DNA of 64,000 bases from the NCBI RefSeq assembly GCF_030272615.1, contig NC_081410.1, positions 285,323,957 through 285,387,956 of the forward strand, given 5' to 3'. Source of the stretch: Cryptomeria japonica. Lineage: Eukaryota > Streptophyta > Pinopsida > Cupressales > Cupressaceae. How positions within the stretch are numbered: the first letter of the stretch is position 1; each line of letters begins with the position of its first letter. Below, one piece after another: positions 33,256 through 44,935 of the stretch. The notes under the pieces were generated by a model that was not told the DNA's origin, did not search any database, and saw only the letters and a list, made by a program, of their open reading frames with translations. Position numbers and translations under genes: made by a program.

Positions 33256-34110
33256 GAGATTTTACTGCAAAAATAGGAGGTTACTTGTCCTCAAATTGGT
33301 CTCATATGCTATTTAGGACCAGGTATGACACAAAAATCATTGTAAAATTAGAACCAATAGCCAAAGATCAAATCGAGCCTTACAATCCGCCTCCTATTAA
33401 TGTCAATTTAGTTGCAAGTGAACAAGAGGAACAACCTATTGTTCAAGAAGGTAATACACCAACCAAAGGTATACCAGATGTCTTCCTTGATGAGTGGGAA
33501 ACTCAGACCCATATGGATGGTCAATGTGAGCAACAAGAAGAGCCTAATTTGGGGGTGTACTTAATGCATGAATCTGATTCATTTCTACCTAACCTTGAAA
33601 AGAGTGCATAACAACAGTGTAGATAGCAAGATAATGAGGCATGGGAGCTATATTTTGATGGCTCAAAGAGTAGAGTTGGTGCTGGTGGTGGATGCATGCT
33701 TGTTTCCCCAAAAGGTAAAAAGTACTATTCAACTTTTAGATTTTTTCAGCTGTACTAATAATTTTTGCTGAATATGAATCTCGTATCAATGGATTTGAAT
33801 GGGTAAGACAAAGAGGTATTAACTATCTGAAGGTATACGGGGATAGTGAGTTAGTTGTTAATCAGGTGAGTAGCATTTATGTTACAAAAAATGATTTGCT
33901 TAAGTTTTACAAGCATAGGGTATGGGACCTCTTGGAGGGATTTGATGCATTTAATCTGATATCCATACTCAGAAATTAGAATAAACATGCTGATAGGTTT
34001 GGCTGCTATAGGAGCTGAGTTTGATATTCCCAAGGAAAATGATAGTGATAATATTCATCAACATGTTAAGGTTGTTGTTAGGCCTACAGTACTAGATAAT
34101 AACATACATT
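33249..34110 (+). pseudogene. Second (archaeal-like) RNase H of element C, placed before RT
   Basis: Starts with a conserved pre-domain block (WSHMLFRTRYDTKIIVKLEP) then an acidic linker (33400-33600). The RNase H proper begins WELYFDGSKSRVGAG, followed by a one-base frameshift around NNF(A)EYES, then VYGDSELVVNQ and HADR. All four catalytic acidic positions (Asp in YFDGS, Glu in EYES, Asp in YGDSE, Asp in HADR) are still encoded, though in different frames. It lies upstream of RT, unlike the extra RNase H of element A. Stops occur, for example between the linker and the domain. Confidence 0.8.
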
Positions 34111-34490
34111 GGCAAATGTTTGAAAGTGACTAGCAGATTGTGAACTTATTGAGAGAGGAAGTTGAATTCTCTCATGCTAACCAAGAGAAGCTACAACACC
34201 AGTACAGTGACCAAATCATTCAACTCAAGAATAACCAGATTCCAAAGGGTTTAGTCACCTTAGAGTCTATTTTTAATATTGATGATGAAGCTAGAAAACC
34301 CAAGGCCAACATTCAAGTTCAGTAGGATCATTATGAAGAGATTGAGGTTTTCAAGGGTAAGTTGCTTAAACGAGGCAAGGTATGTACAACAAAAGAAAAG
34401 TGATCATTTATTCAGTTTTTTAGGAGTTTAGTAATGTTTTTGCATGTCAATATAATGACTTGAACGGATTTGATCCTTAACTTTCCCAAC
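34111..34490 (+). pseudogene. Linker between second RNase H and RT of element C
   Basis: Contains LREEVEFSHANQEKLQHQYS and QIPKGLVTLESIFN. The latter matches the block KIPKGLIELERMF at the same place in element B, so this linker is a shared feature of both elements. It has no known catalytic function. Confidence 0.65.
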
Positions 34491-35125
34491 ATACTATTGA
34501 ACTTGAACCTAATGCCAAACCTGTTAGGAAAAAACATAGGCCATTGAATCTTAAGTTAGAGCCTCTTATGAAAAAAAAGCTGAACAAACTAATTGAGAGT
34601 AACATAATTTTTCCTATTAGGCACACTTCATGGGTTTCCAACCTTGTGCTACTTGGAAAGAAAAATGGAGAGATTAGGTTGTGTGTGGATTTTTGTGACC
34701 TCAATAGAGCTTCTTTGAAAGACCATCATCCTTTTCCTTCCATGGAACATATAATTCAAGTAGTCTTAGGATCATAGAGGTTTTCCTTACTAGATGGTTA
34801 TTTTGGTTACAACCAGATATTAGTTAAAGAGGAAGATCAGTTTAAAACAACTTCCACTACAAAATGGGGGACTATGGCCTACAAGAAGATGTCCCTTGGT
34901 TTGTCTAATGCTGGGGCAAACTTTCAAAAATCCATGGATATGGCTTTTCAGGGCTTAATGTACAAGATTATCTTTGTCCACCTTGATGACATCACTTATT
35001 TTTTCCAAGGAGGCTAAGGATCATCTAAACCACTTGAGGCATATTCTTGAGAGATGCAGAGAGTTTGAGATATCACTTAATCCTAAAAGTGTCTATTTTC
35101 TATCCATGAGGGCAGATTTCTTGGC
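34491..35125 (+). pseudogene. Reverse transcriptase of element C
   Basis: Motifs in order: PVRKKHRPLN, HTSWVSNLVLLGKKNGEIRL, CVDFCDLNRASLKDHHPFP, SLLDGYFGYNQI, FKTTSTTKWGTMAYKKM, LGLSNAGANFQKSMD. The catalytic box reads HLDD (34979-34990) where Y/F-x-DD is expected, so the invariant aromatic residue has been lost. One stop (after VVLGS) and a frameshift after the catalytic box are present. The open block at 34544-34777 is the best preserved part. Confidence 0.85.
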
Positions 35126-35945
35126 TATGTGGTCTCTAAACACGGTATTACCATTGACCCTGAGAGAATAAGTGCCATTTTGGCTCTTCCTTTACTAGCA
35201 CACAAGAAAGGTCTGCAGAGTTTTACCAAAAGGATCAATTTTGTCAGGAGATTTATCCTTGATATTGTTGATTTGTTAAATCCACTAACTATTATGTTGA
35301 GGAAGAATGTGTCTTTTAGCTGGACTAAGGAGGGGAAAAGGAGATTTGAGCTTATTAAAGATGCATTGGTAGTTGCACCTACACTTCTGAATCTTGATTT
35401 TTCTAAGGATTTCACTTTGCATGCTTATGACAATATTGATTCTGTTTCTGCTATGTTGGTACAACAAAATGATGAAGGTTTGGAGCAGCCTTTATCTTTT
35501 TTCAGTCAAGCATTGAAGGATTATGAGCTAAGGTATACTCTTTTAGAGAAACATGACTTGCTGTTATCAGGACTTTAAATAAATTTAAGCACATGTTGTC
35601 TAATAATAAGATTAATCTAATGGTTGCTCAACCGATTGTGAAAGAATTTCTATTGAGTAACGATCTTAGTGATAAGAGAGTTGGCTGGGTAACCAAGGTA
35701 ATGGAATATGATGTTGAGATCAAGGTCACCAAGCTGGTTAGGGGAAAAGGGTTGTGTGAATAGATTTATGATGGTGTTACTAGCGATATAGAGCATAAGC
35801 AAGAGGTTGTTCTAACATTTCAAGATGAGGAGCAAATAAATGTTTTTGCTTCTACGATTGATTAGGCACAGGAAATGGTTCATTTTTTGCAAACTGGTGA
35901 GTGTCCTAAGGTTTTGGATAGAGCTTAAAAAAGGTATTTCAGACT
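35126..35945 (+). pseudogene. Connection and native RNase H of element C
   Basis: The open block 35129-35578 reads HGITIDPERISAILALP, FVRRFILDIVDLLNPLTIML, KNVSFSWTKEGKRRFELIKD and then the RNase H start LHAYDNIDSVSAMLVQQND, QPLSFFSQALKDYELRYT. The first RNase H Asp context (usually TDAS) is altered to YDNID. The tail (35580-35945) holds MVAQPIVKEFLLSN and EYDVEIKVTKLVRGKGLCE with stops. It matches the layout of element B. Confidence 0.8.
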
Positions 35946-37077
35946 ATAGTCCATACCCTATGTGATTCTTAATGGTTTTCTTTTCCATAAGGACTTCAAT
36001 GGAGTATTACTGAGGTGTATTGGGCCTAATCAAGTTGAGAAAGTGCTACATGATTTCCATGAGGGGTCAGCTGGTGGTCATTTATCACCAAGAGAAATAA
36101 ATCTTAAAGTGATGAAAGGTGGCTATTATTGGCCCAACCTATTTAAAGATGCACACTTATGGATAAGGAGGTGCAATGAATGTGCCTTGTTTGTTGGAAA
36201 AGAAAGGTTGGCAACTTTACCTTTGAAACCAATTCAAGTTGAATAACCATTCATGAAGTGGGGTTTGGACTTTATTTGGGTGATAAACCCTCCATCCAGT
36301 GTTAGCCATAAGTGAGTACTAATAACCATAGACTATTTCACCAAATGGACTGAAGCAGTGAACTTTCATGAAGATTTGATTGCCAGATTTGGGGTCCCTG
36401 AATCTATCATTTCAGACAATGGCCTTTCTTTTGTTGGTTTTAGAATATTTGATTGGGTTTTCAAGAAGGGGATTTATATGAATACATCTTCCAATTACTA
36501 TTTGTAAGGCAATGGCCAAATAGAGTCTACAAATAAGAATTTAATCAGAATCATCAAAAAGACTATGGAAGGTAACCAAAGGGTTTGGCATACTTAGTTG
36601 AAATCAGCCTTATGGGCTGATATGAGCACTCAAAAAAGATCAATAGGATAGTCACCTTTCATGCTTCTATATGGTAAGGAAGCAAGGCTTGCTATCTCAC
36701 TTGAGCTCCCAACAATTGATTTAGCCAATTAGCTAGACATGATACAGGAAAGCCCTATGACAGTAAGATTAGCTCAGTTGTTTGAGCTAGAGGAGACTAG
36801 AAATGATGCCATGAGATAGATAGAACAACATCAAGCCCAAATGAAGAGGTTTTTCAACAAAAGGGCATCTCCAAAATATTTCAAAGAAGGAGACATAGTG
36901 CTGAAATGGGACACTCTTAAAAGCAGGCCTAGAAGACACTCCAAATTCGATGCATTTTGGAGTGGGACCTACATTATCTCTCAGTGTAAATAACACAATT
37001 CTTTCAAACTCTTTAAGCCAGATGGTGATATAGAGCCAATCCTAGTCAATGGGATTCACCTCAAGCATTGCTTTTGA
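35946..37077 (+). pseudogene. Integrase of element C, broken but with intact catalytic residues
   Basis: The zinc finger is complete (HEGSAGGH, then WIRRCNECALF giving H-H-C-C). The core shows Asp in WGLDFIW, Asp in IISDNG and Glu in GQIESTNK. The C-terminal part has KEGDIVLKWDTLKSR-like sequence, FWSGTYIIS and NGIHLKHCF before TGA (37075-37077). About eight stops interrupt it. It is followed by a 3' untranslated segment, a short polypurine tract (37215-37221) and the LTR start. Confidence 0.85.
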
Positions 37078-37221
37078 GGTATGATCAACAACCTATATAT
37101 ACTAGAATAGGTTTTTGATGCGAAATAAGTGCTACTACACAATATATTAGTTACAGTTTTCTTTTCCCTAAGTGCTTCGTGCATAGGTTAGTTGTTTCTG
37201 GTTTTTGGTTTTACAGAGGGA

Positions 37222-37240
37222 TGTAACTATTATAACGTAT
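37222..37240 (+). mobile_element. Start of the 3' LTR of element C, cut by element B
   Basis: TGTAACTATTATAACGTAT follows the purine run agaggga. The uninterrupted inverted copy in element D reads on through this point (aaggtactacagttg), proving that element B was inserted here. The LTR resumes at 56861. Confidence 0.7.
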
Positions 37241-38233
37241 TTTTGGTGCCCAAAACCACATATTGGGAAACCAAAGACTTGCTTAATCCTCAGTTAATCG
37301 AATCAGCCTTGGCCAACAAATAGGAATGGTCGAAGACCAAATTCCTTTGCACTTTAGGCTCCACTAAACCCAGGTGGGTGTACCTTACACTCTCAAGCAC
37401 AAAAGAGGTTTACTTTAAGTGAATTTCAACTATGGGAGTTAGAAATTGTAGGGATGGAAAAATGTTTTCCTGCAATTATGCTAACAAAAGTGCTTTTTAT
37501 TGAATGCCTTTAAACTGATAAAATAAGTGTGAATATAGTTGTGTTATGAAAAAGATTATTGTTAGGACTTTAAGCCATTATGAAAAAGAGCAGTACTTAT
37601 AGAAATTAGAAGATTTGTTTCTTTGATAAGGACCTAATGCATACAAACTTATTCAACAAAGATTAATAACATACCAGTGCCTTTATCTGACAATCAATGA
37701 ATAACTTTGTGGACAAGAATCACTATCAACTCAAGAGAGAATTATAAGACCATCACTGTGAAAGTTTCATTTTGTGTTGCATGAACAATAAAAACCCAAT
37801 TTTACAATCAATATAACATCATGTGATGGCACATCACAACAAATCTAAAAGATTTATCAAGAGGACATATGATTCCATCAAACACAAAATTACACATAAC
37901 GATTTGAAGATAAAAGCATGAAAGCTTGCATATTAACTTATGGAATAATAATGTACACAAAAACTGCACTTACAAATACTCCAATACATTCAATTTGCAC
38001 AAATTAACTCCTCATTCCTATTACACTTGCCTTAACACAACACTAGCATTCCCAACAAGCAGGGTCTCAGAAAGATGAAAAAATTTGTTCCCTATGATAC
38101 AAATATGACTCACTACATATATGTGAGCCAAAGGATTCAAATGAAAGGACACACCCTTTCATCTTGTTAAACTAAACTTAACTAAAACCTAACAACTAAC
38201 TGATTAACTAATAGACACAAAATATAATAAAAA

Positions 38234-41200
38234 TTAGTTTTGGCCGTCGAGTATTGTATCACACTTTTGTATGTTCTCCAAATACTTGTTGTCCTTGTGA
38301 GTGCTGGTGTTGAATACACTATCCCTGACATCGATCTCCATGGTAACCAACCTCTCCATCTGCTCACCTGTCTCCTTCATATCCAAAACATATGCCCCGA
38401 CAACTTTAAGGTATGTGTTAAGTATATTCTAGCATTCTACAATCCAAATCCCTTTGTCCTTTAACTACTATGCATCATCCATAGTATCTGGTACACCATA
38501 CCTTACAATATCTTTACAATCGGTAAATTCCTTCTTAATGTCTACACCAAATGCCTTATGCTTGTTCAACCTTCTCTGGATCTTCTCAACAATTTTCTCA
38601 TCGACACTCTTCTCTTTCAACAATGCCTTCAACCTCTTCAAAGTTCTTTCATGAGAAGCCATATTATCCTGGGTCTTTTGACAATTTGTCCAGAATTCTT
38701 TGAGGACTTCCAACAAATGCTCAAACCCATTTGTCAACAAAACACAAGCAGCATCTACCCTGGCAGTCATGATTTGTCTTCTTAGCTTAATGTTTTCTTT
38801 CATTTGGTCTTCATATTTTTTTTCCATTGCACACTAGTATCAGTTATCTGTGGTACTTCATGACCATGACTTCTCAAGATGTCTTCATATAAATTCTTAT
38901 ATTTTTGACCCTCTTTTAACACCCCCTTCATTTGGGCCTTATTCATTTTTGTAATGTAAATCCTCAAATCTGCGTTGACAATTGGATTAACTTCTCCCAC
39001 TTTCAGCTTCATCTTGTGCCCAAATTCCTTATCTACATCTATGATCTTGGGCCTTTTATTTGGAGGGTATAGGGCCCAAAGAAACATTTCCTCTTGATTT
39101 GGATCATATCTCGACCCAATAAAAATGTCATTAACACCCTGTATGTCTAACTTTACATCCTTTCTATCAGAATGCAACAAGTAGTCAAAAATGAAAGAAG
39201 CACTTAAGTCCCATCCTGGGAACAAAATGATGTCTACCTCACTGAGAAGTTGTCGGCTCTGTGGCCACTTCTGCATCAATGTCTTCTTTCAATTTTTTAA
39301 GCATCTCTGCTTCATTTTTTGGGGTAACATTGGGATGCTTTCCCTTAACTTTTTCCCTTTGTAATGGTACAAGAATGACTTAAACTCTTTGTACTGTACA
39401 AAAAATTCATTTGCAACGAAAGCTACATGCTCTTCCATTCTCACATCTATGTTGGCGTTTATTCTCACCATGGCTTGCAATTTTGGGGTAACATTGGGAT
39501 GCTTTCCCTTAACTTTTTCCCTTTGTAATGGTACAAGAATGACTTAAACTCTTTGTACTGTACAAAAAATTCATTTGCAATGAAAGCTACATGCTCTTCC
39601 ATTCTCACATCTATGTTGGCGTTTATTCTCACTATGGCGTTTATTCTCTGCCACTTCTTCTAATTCAGGTGCACAAAGGGTTGATACAACTATATTCTCA
39701 TCAAACCCACTCTCAAAATCTCCTTCTTCTTTTAGTTCCTGAAGCCTCTTCTTCCGCTCTTCCAATTTTTGGTTCAATTTTTCTTAAAGTGCATTAGCCT
39801 CATCCTGTTCTTTGTTTCTAAATAAATCTTCAGCCTCAATGGGTATATGCAAATATTCTCCCAGGTTTTGGCTCTTCCTGCAGTGGTGGATATATCCCTC
39901 TAGATCATAATTTTTTCGAGCCTCATGTCCATACAAATTGTACTCCTCTACCAACTTTTTTTCTATCATCTCATAAGCCTTGGTATATACAATGGTGAAG
40001 CCTCCAAAATGCAAAGTGTCAAACATAAATACCTGCTTGTGTGTGCCACCCAAATGTTTTGCATTTGATATACTAAGTTGTCTAACAATCTCTAAATATG
40101 CAATCCTGTCAAGAACTAATGTAGGCAACATATATGGAACACCCTCAAAACCATAAACCCTAAAAAAAGTGAAATTCTGACATACAAACTAGTCACCCTA
40201 ATTGTGGTTGACCCTAGTGTCTCCAAAAGCATGGGGTTTGAAGAATCTTTTGATCTTAAGTAAGATAGAACCATCACATTCAACTCCAAACAATCTATAT
40301 AAAGGCTTAACAAAATATTCTTCAAAAAACACATAATGTGACTTGTCAAACCTTGAATTCCACAGGGATACCCATAATTGAACCAGTTGGTCCTATCCAT
40401 CTTTGTTCCTGGGAGTCACCCTTAATTCTTTTGGCCACAAACCTTTCATCTGCCATGAAACAAAACCATATGCATTAGCAATGAGTAAAATTGAAAGTAG
40501 GGTTAGGCTCTGTTTGCAAACTCAAGAATCCTTCATGGAACTTGTCTGCCACATAAGTTGCATAATCAAATGGCATTGGCTCATGTATTTGAATATCTTC
40601 AGCCAACACCAATGGGCCTATCCTTGTAACATCAGGAACTTCTTCACCGAAGACCTAGCCGCATGCCCAGTATGTGTATTACAAATATTGCCTGAACAGA
40701 GTAATTTAGAAAGGAGGACCATCCTGCTTTGTGAGTCATCCCTTCTCCTTTTTGTGAATTGCTAACTTCCACACAGTGTGAGTGATGTCCATTTAGGTAT
40801 ACTCTCCTCCTAGGTTTTTAAAGGATAGGGGCATGCAGGTCTCTTAAGACACACCAAAAACCTCCTCAATAGACTTGACAGATATCCATATGAATGGATC
40901 CCAATTGGGCAATTGGATGCATCTTTTTTCTTTGTTTTACTTCTTGGTAAGAAATTCCAATAATTTGAGATTCGGAAAAACATTTGGGACCATTAGTCTG
41001 CCCAAATTTTTCGTCCAAGGGTTCAACAATGGCATCTCCTTGTTCCGCCTCAGGTAGTGATATAGAAACAATTCATGGCCCCTTATGGTTGTCCAGATAT
41101 CTCCAACCCTTTTGTACTTATCTTCCAAATGATCCTTGGGGAATAAATAGGTTTTAGACCTCCTCGACTTAACACCAGATGACTCCATTTTGTCAATCAT

Positions 41201-41320
41201 GTCTTGGTTCAACTTTCACTTTTGCACACCCTCCATAGACTTTGTCTTTTTTGATTTAGTAGACAGTGTATCTCAAATCTCCATGACCTTTCTTTTCCCT
41301 TGTGAACCAAAAGCCTCCAT
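38234..41320 (-). pseudogene. LTR-resident ORF of element B, copy 1 (3' LTR)
   Basis: About 2.9 kb of coding-like sequence (3087 bases here including a 164-bp duplication) inside the LTR, same orientation as gag-pol. It starts MEAFGSQGKRKV and ends ILDGQN-TAA (38234-38236). The N-terminus is basic (GKRKV, KSKKTKS), resembling a nuclear localisation signal. Next come TIRGHELFLYHYLRRNKEMP and LPNxDPFIWISVKSIEEVFG; the middle has WDLSASFIFDYLLHSDRK and FLWALYPPNKRPKIIDVDKE; the C-terminal third is charged and probably coiled coil (QRRLNKHKAFGVDIKKE). Stops and frameshifts differ between the two LTR copies, so the ancestor was more open than either. I do not recognise the family. A remote likeness of the LPNGDPF region to plant mobile domains is a guess. 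Confidence 0.6.
39317..39638. repeat. 164-bp tandem duplication in the LTR ORF (3' LTR only)
   Basis: 39317-39480 recurs from 39481 with about two differences. The other LTR has a single copy (about 53370-53525). It must have arisen after insertion, and since 164 is not a multiple of three it shifts the reading frame of the LTR ORF. Confidence 0.9.
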
Positions 41321-41439
41321 GATTAAATACTTGAATTCTCAAATTATGTGCACTTCTTGTCTGCAACTTCAATGTTGACGATTGAAGAAATTGTGAATAA
41401 TTCTAGCACGAAAAACTCTTTCTTTATGCTGGATATGCA

Positions 41440-42600
41440 ACAACTAGAGTCTGTAAAGATCAAAAACTCATCAGATTTACTTCGTGCGGATCCAATCCAC
41501 CTGATCGCGAGCATTAAATAATGGGTATCATATCAAACATTCTAATGGCTAATCGGCGTAACGCTACTCGATAGTTCAATTACTTGGCGCCAGCCAAACT
41601 TTGTGTTCCTTCAATTACCTTTTTGTCTTGTCTATCGGCATAGGTCACTCCGACTAGTTCATTGGATCTCACCCTAATCGTTTCCTTTTTTTCCTCCAGG
41701 ATTGACTTATCCCAATGGATCCTCCTTTCCTTTCTATTAGTCAGCTTTACTTTATGTTAAATCGGGGTATGTCTCTCTGATGAAACCTCCTTCTATTAAT
41801 CCCTCCAGTCGCTCCATCGGACTTTGGAATAAGTCACTTAATACTTCATCCAATGATCCCACGACATCTAACTTTCTTTTTGATCGGCGTAACTTTTACC
41901 GATTGCTTCATCGGGCATTGGCATAGCATATTTTCCTTGCTTCCGATAGTTATAGTCTCCCTGATAGATCTGCCCTCTGTGGCATTCTTCTCATCAGGGT
42001 ATGTTTCTTTGGTAGTGTAAGCTATCCCGATGAGCGTTCTTGCACCTTACTCTCCTTATCGGGTTGCTTCGGTCTATTGGTGTAGGTTTTCTTGATGAAG
42101 TTACTTCAACTGTGACAAGCTCATCTTCCTTATAGAGCGTCAAGATAGCTCAAATTGCATCTCCCCGATGGTGTATGTTATCCCAATAAGTCTTGCTCCC
42201 CTTCTTGCCTAGTACCGCTTTATTAGAGAAAGTCTCTCCAATAGAGTCTCCTTCTTCACTTAGTGCATTGGGTATTGGGGTAACATAAATTAGGACCTCA
42301 TGATAAGAAGATGTTATCACTATGAATACATCACCCCATCGATTATTGGCAAGAGCTCCACCGATAACCCTATTGGGTATTGAGATAGCACTTTTTCCTC
42401 ATTGCCAATAGTGTATGCTACTCCAATGACTCCGACTTCTTATCATATCATCGCCACAACTCTCCTCAATGCATTACCACTAAGACACACTTCTTCACAC
42501 CGCTCACACCTTTTAGGAAACACCATTTGCATGAGTTACTTTGATCAACACACCTCGTTCTCCCTGGATGATCTCATTGGGATACTATGCCGATAAGAAA
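41440..42600. repeat. Recurring ATCGG ... CCGAT words upstream of the LTR ORF
   Basis: About a dozen loose copies of phrases such as atcggcgtaac, atcgggcattggcatagca, atcggggtatg, ctatcccgatgag, ctccccgatggtgta, spaced some 60-110 bases apart, often in inverted pairs (atcggcgtaacttttaccgat at about 41882). They occupy the stretch between the LTR start and the ORF start in minus orientation, where a promoter would lie. The matching part of the other LTR is 55400-56520. Confidence 0.55.
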
Positions 42601-42950
42601 AAATTTGCATTTTTTGTGAAAGAAGCCCTTCTCCATGGATTCAACTTTTAATAACCATACTGAAAGGTTTCTCCCACACCATTGACATCTTTGAACATGT
42701 TCACAACCTTGCTCTATGCTGATCTTCCAAAAGTGCTTTTGTAATGAAACTAATTGTGAAGAGGAGGATTGCCAGAATGCCATCATACTTAACATTTCCC
42801 TTGAATATGCCCAAGTGATGCTTTTTCATGAAGATACTACAATGTATCACCTACATATACAATCCAGCAATAAATGCTCTTATGATAATACTATATGCAA
42901 AAAGCATCCATATATAGCGCAAAAATATTTTATAAAAATATGTGCTAACA

Positions 42951-43097
42951 ATGGCTCTTTCTGGGGATGTATGTTCTATTTAAGGACATAGCAAGATCTC
43001 AGGTATCTCTGGAAAGCAGACCCAAATAGAAAATTGAAAACACATAATAGAAAACAAAAGAAAACTATATTACTAGGATACAAGAAATACTCCCTGA
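42951..43097 (-). other. 3' untranslated stretch of element B
   Basis: 147 bases between the integrase stop and the 3' LTR. It contains the short purine run that should serve as polypurine tract. No gene. Confidence 0.6.
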
Positions 43098-44324
43098 TTA
43101 TCTAGAGAAGAAATGCTTGAGGTATCGAGCATGGACTAGAAATTCTAGCACTTCGCCTTCAATATCCTGCAAGTAATATGAATTTTCTCCACTTTTTTCC
43201 AAGATGATATAGGGTCCTAGCCAAAGTGCATCAAATTTTCCATGTTTTCCTTTGTCTTGGTCCCTGACATTCCATTTAAGTACCCATTCTCCTTCTTCAA
43301 ATGTTCTGTCACAAGCCTTTTTATCATTTAAAGCCTTAACCATCTGTTGCCTTTGAATCTTTCTTTCTTGAGCCTCTTTTCTATACTTATCCAACTCAGC
43401 CAACACCATCAACCTATCCCCCATGAATTTTACTTCCTCTGAACACTCCTCTGTAATAAATTTATAAATTGGAAGCAAATTATTCAAGGGTAATCTTGCT
43501 TCTTTGCCATATACAAGCTCATATGGAGCAAATCCTATGGACTTCTTAACTGTAACTCTGTCAGCCCATATTGCTAAGATCAATTTTGAATCCCAAGCTC
43601 TTTTATTATCACCCAACATCCCTTTAATAATCTTCAACAAGTTCTTATTGCTTGATTCTGCTTGTCCATTTCCTTGGGGATGGTAAGGTGATGAATAGGA
43701 CAAAGTGATGCCATAATTTTCACAGAAACCAAATAACTCCTTGGATCTGAAACACATCCCATTGTCCATCATAATCTTTCAAGGTATGTCAAATTTGGTC
43801 AGAATATTTTCCAAGAGAAACTTTGTCACCACTTTGCTTGTAGCATGTCTTGTGGGAATGACTTCAACCCACTTAGTAAAATAATCATTAGCCACCAAAA
43901 TCCATTTATGCCCACCACTAGATTTGTTTGCTATTTCCCCTATGAAGTCAATACCCCACATTTGGAATGGTTCTTTTGTATGCATGGGTCTGAGAGGAAT
44001 AGCTCCATTATACTTAAGCTTCCCTGAATTTTTTTGACATGCTTCACTTTTTTTGATATAAGTATGACAATCCTTGAAAACTTGGGGCCAATAATAACCG
44101 ACATTAAGAATTTTATGAGCAATGGTTTTGGATGAGAAATGGCCTCCACATACACCTTCATGTAAGTCTTTTAAAATAGAATATGCTTGATACTCATATA
44201 GACACAATAAGAGAATACCATCTCTATTTTTCCAGTATAAATCTCCATTAAGTAATACATACCTAGATGTTTGAAGCTTTAAAGTTCTTTTTTGACTATC
44301 ATTTAAACTATCAGGACACTTCAT
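43098..44324 (-). pseudogene. Integrase of element B, nearly intact (one in-frame stop)
   Basis: Two blocks in the same frame (43779-44324 and 43098-43772) separated only by a TGA at 43779-43781, about 400 codons in all. The zinc finger reads HEGVCGGH ... YIKKSEACQKN, with Ser in place of the first Cys of the usual CxxC. The core has Asp in WGIDFIGEI, NDYFTKWVE, Asp in MMDNGMCF and Glu in GQAESSNK, so D-D-E is complete. The C-terminal region includes WVLKWNVRDQDKGKHGKFDALWLGPY (given here as FDALWLGPYII) and ends LVHARYLKHFFSR. It is the best preserved gene of the element. The stop is probably a CGA to TGA change. Confidence 0.9.
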
Positions 44325-44935
44325 GTATTTCTAGTAATAAACAATATTTTTATACCAAGGGCACCTCTCAATGATCATTTGTGCATCTTCCAACACTATT
44401 TGATTTACTTGTGCTGCTTCAAGATTGGATTTTGCCATCAATTTTGCTAAACCCTGACCCCTCACCAACTTTGTGATCTATATATCAATATTGAATTCTT
44501 GAATCTAGTTTATCCATTTGCATCTCCTTCCAGTAGTCTCTAATTGTCTGAAGATGTCTTTAACAACACCATTTGGTACATATGTAATAACAGTGGCACC
44601 AACTAGGTAGGGTCTGAAAGCTTTTACGACTTTCACAAGAGCATAAGCCTATTTTTCATTTATCATAGTTCAACTCAGATGCTTGTAATGTTTTGCTAAA
44701 GAATGCCACTCGCTGTTCATGACCCTCATTATTGTTTTGTAACATGACAACATCAATAGTATGGAATGAAGTAAATGAAAACACTTGGAAAGGCTTGGAG
44801 AAATCAGGGGACTTTAATACAGGGGCTTCCTTGATGGCTCTTCTGATGTTTACAAAAGCTTCAAGGGCTTCATTAGTCCACTTTATTTCAGCACCCTTTT
44901 TTAGCATTTAGCAATAGGTTTTATAATTTTAGAGA
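44325..44935 (-). pseudogene. Native RNase H of element B
   Basis: The block 44656-44907 reads MLKKGAEIKWTNEALEAFV, APVLKSPDFSKPFQVFSF and RVAFFSKTLQASELNYDK, the RT-RNase H connection and RNase H start. The first Asp context (normally TDAS) is degraded (SFTSFHTIDV). The remainder to 44325 is fragmentary with many stops and frame changes. Confidence 0.75.

Larger units (their letters stand above)
37244..42950 (-). mobile_element. 3' LTR of element B (about 5.7 kb) with internal ORF
   Basis: On minus it starts TGTTAGCACATATTTTTATA at 42950 and ends TTTGGGCACCA at 37244. In order it contains about 1.6 kb with recurring ATCGG/CCGAT words, a decayed 2.9 kb ORF (41320-38234) and a 1 kb tail. Relative to the other LTR it carries an extra 164-bp tandem duplication (39317-39638). 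The adjoining purine run on the internal side is short (AGAAAGAG near 42955-42962). Confidence 0.85.

Noticed and set aside
37236-37243. Exact target duplication for element B
   Set aside because: Flanks are CGTAT and GGTAC; only 3 of 5 bases match, so it is treated as decayed, with the insertion proven by the empty site instead.
38454-38785. Plus-strand open frames in the LTR of element B
   Set aside because: They are the opposite-strand reflection of the LTR ORF, which matches between the two copies on minus.
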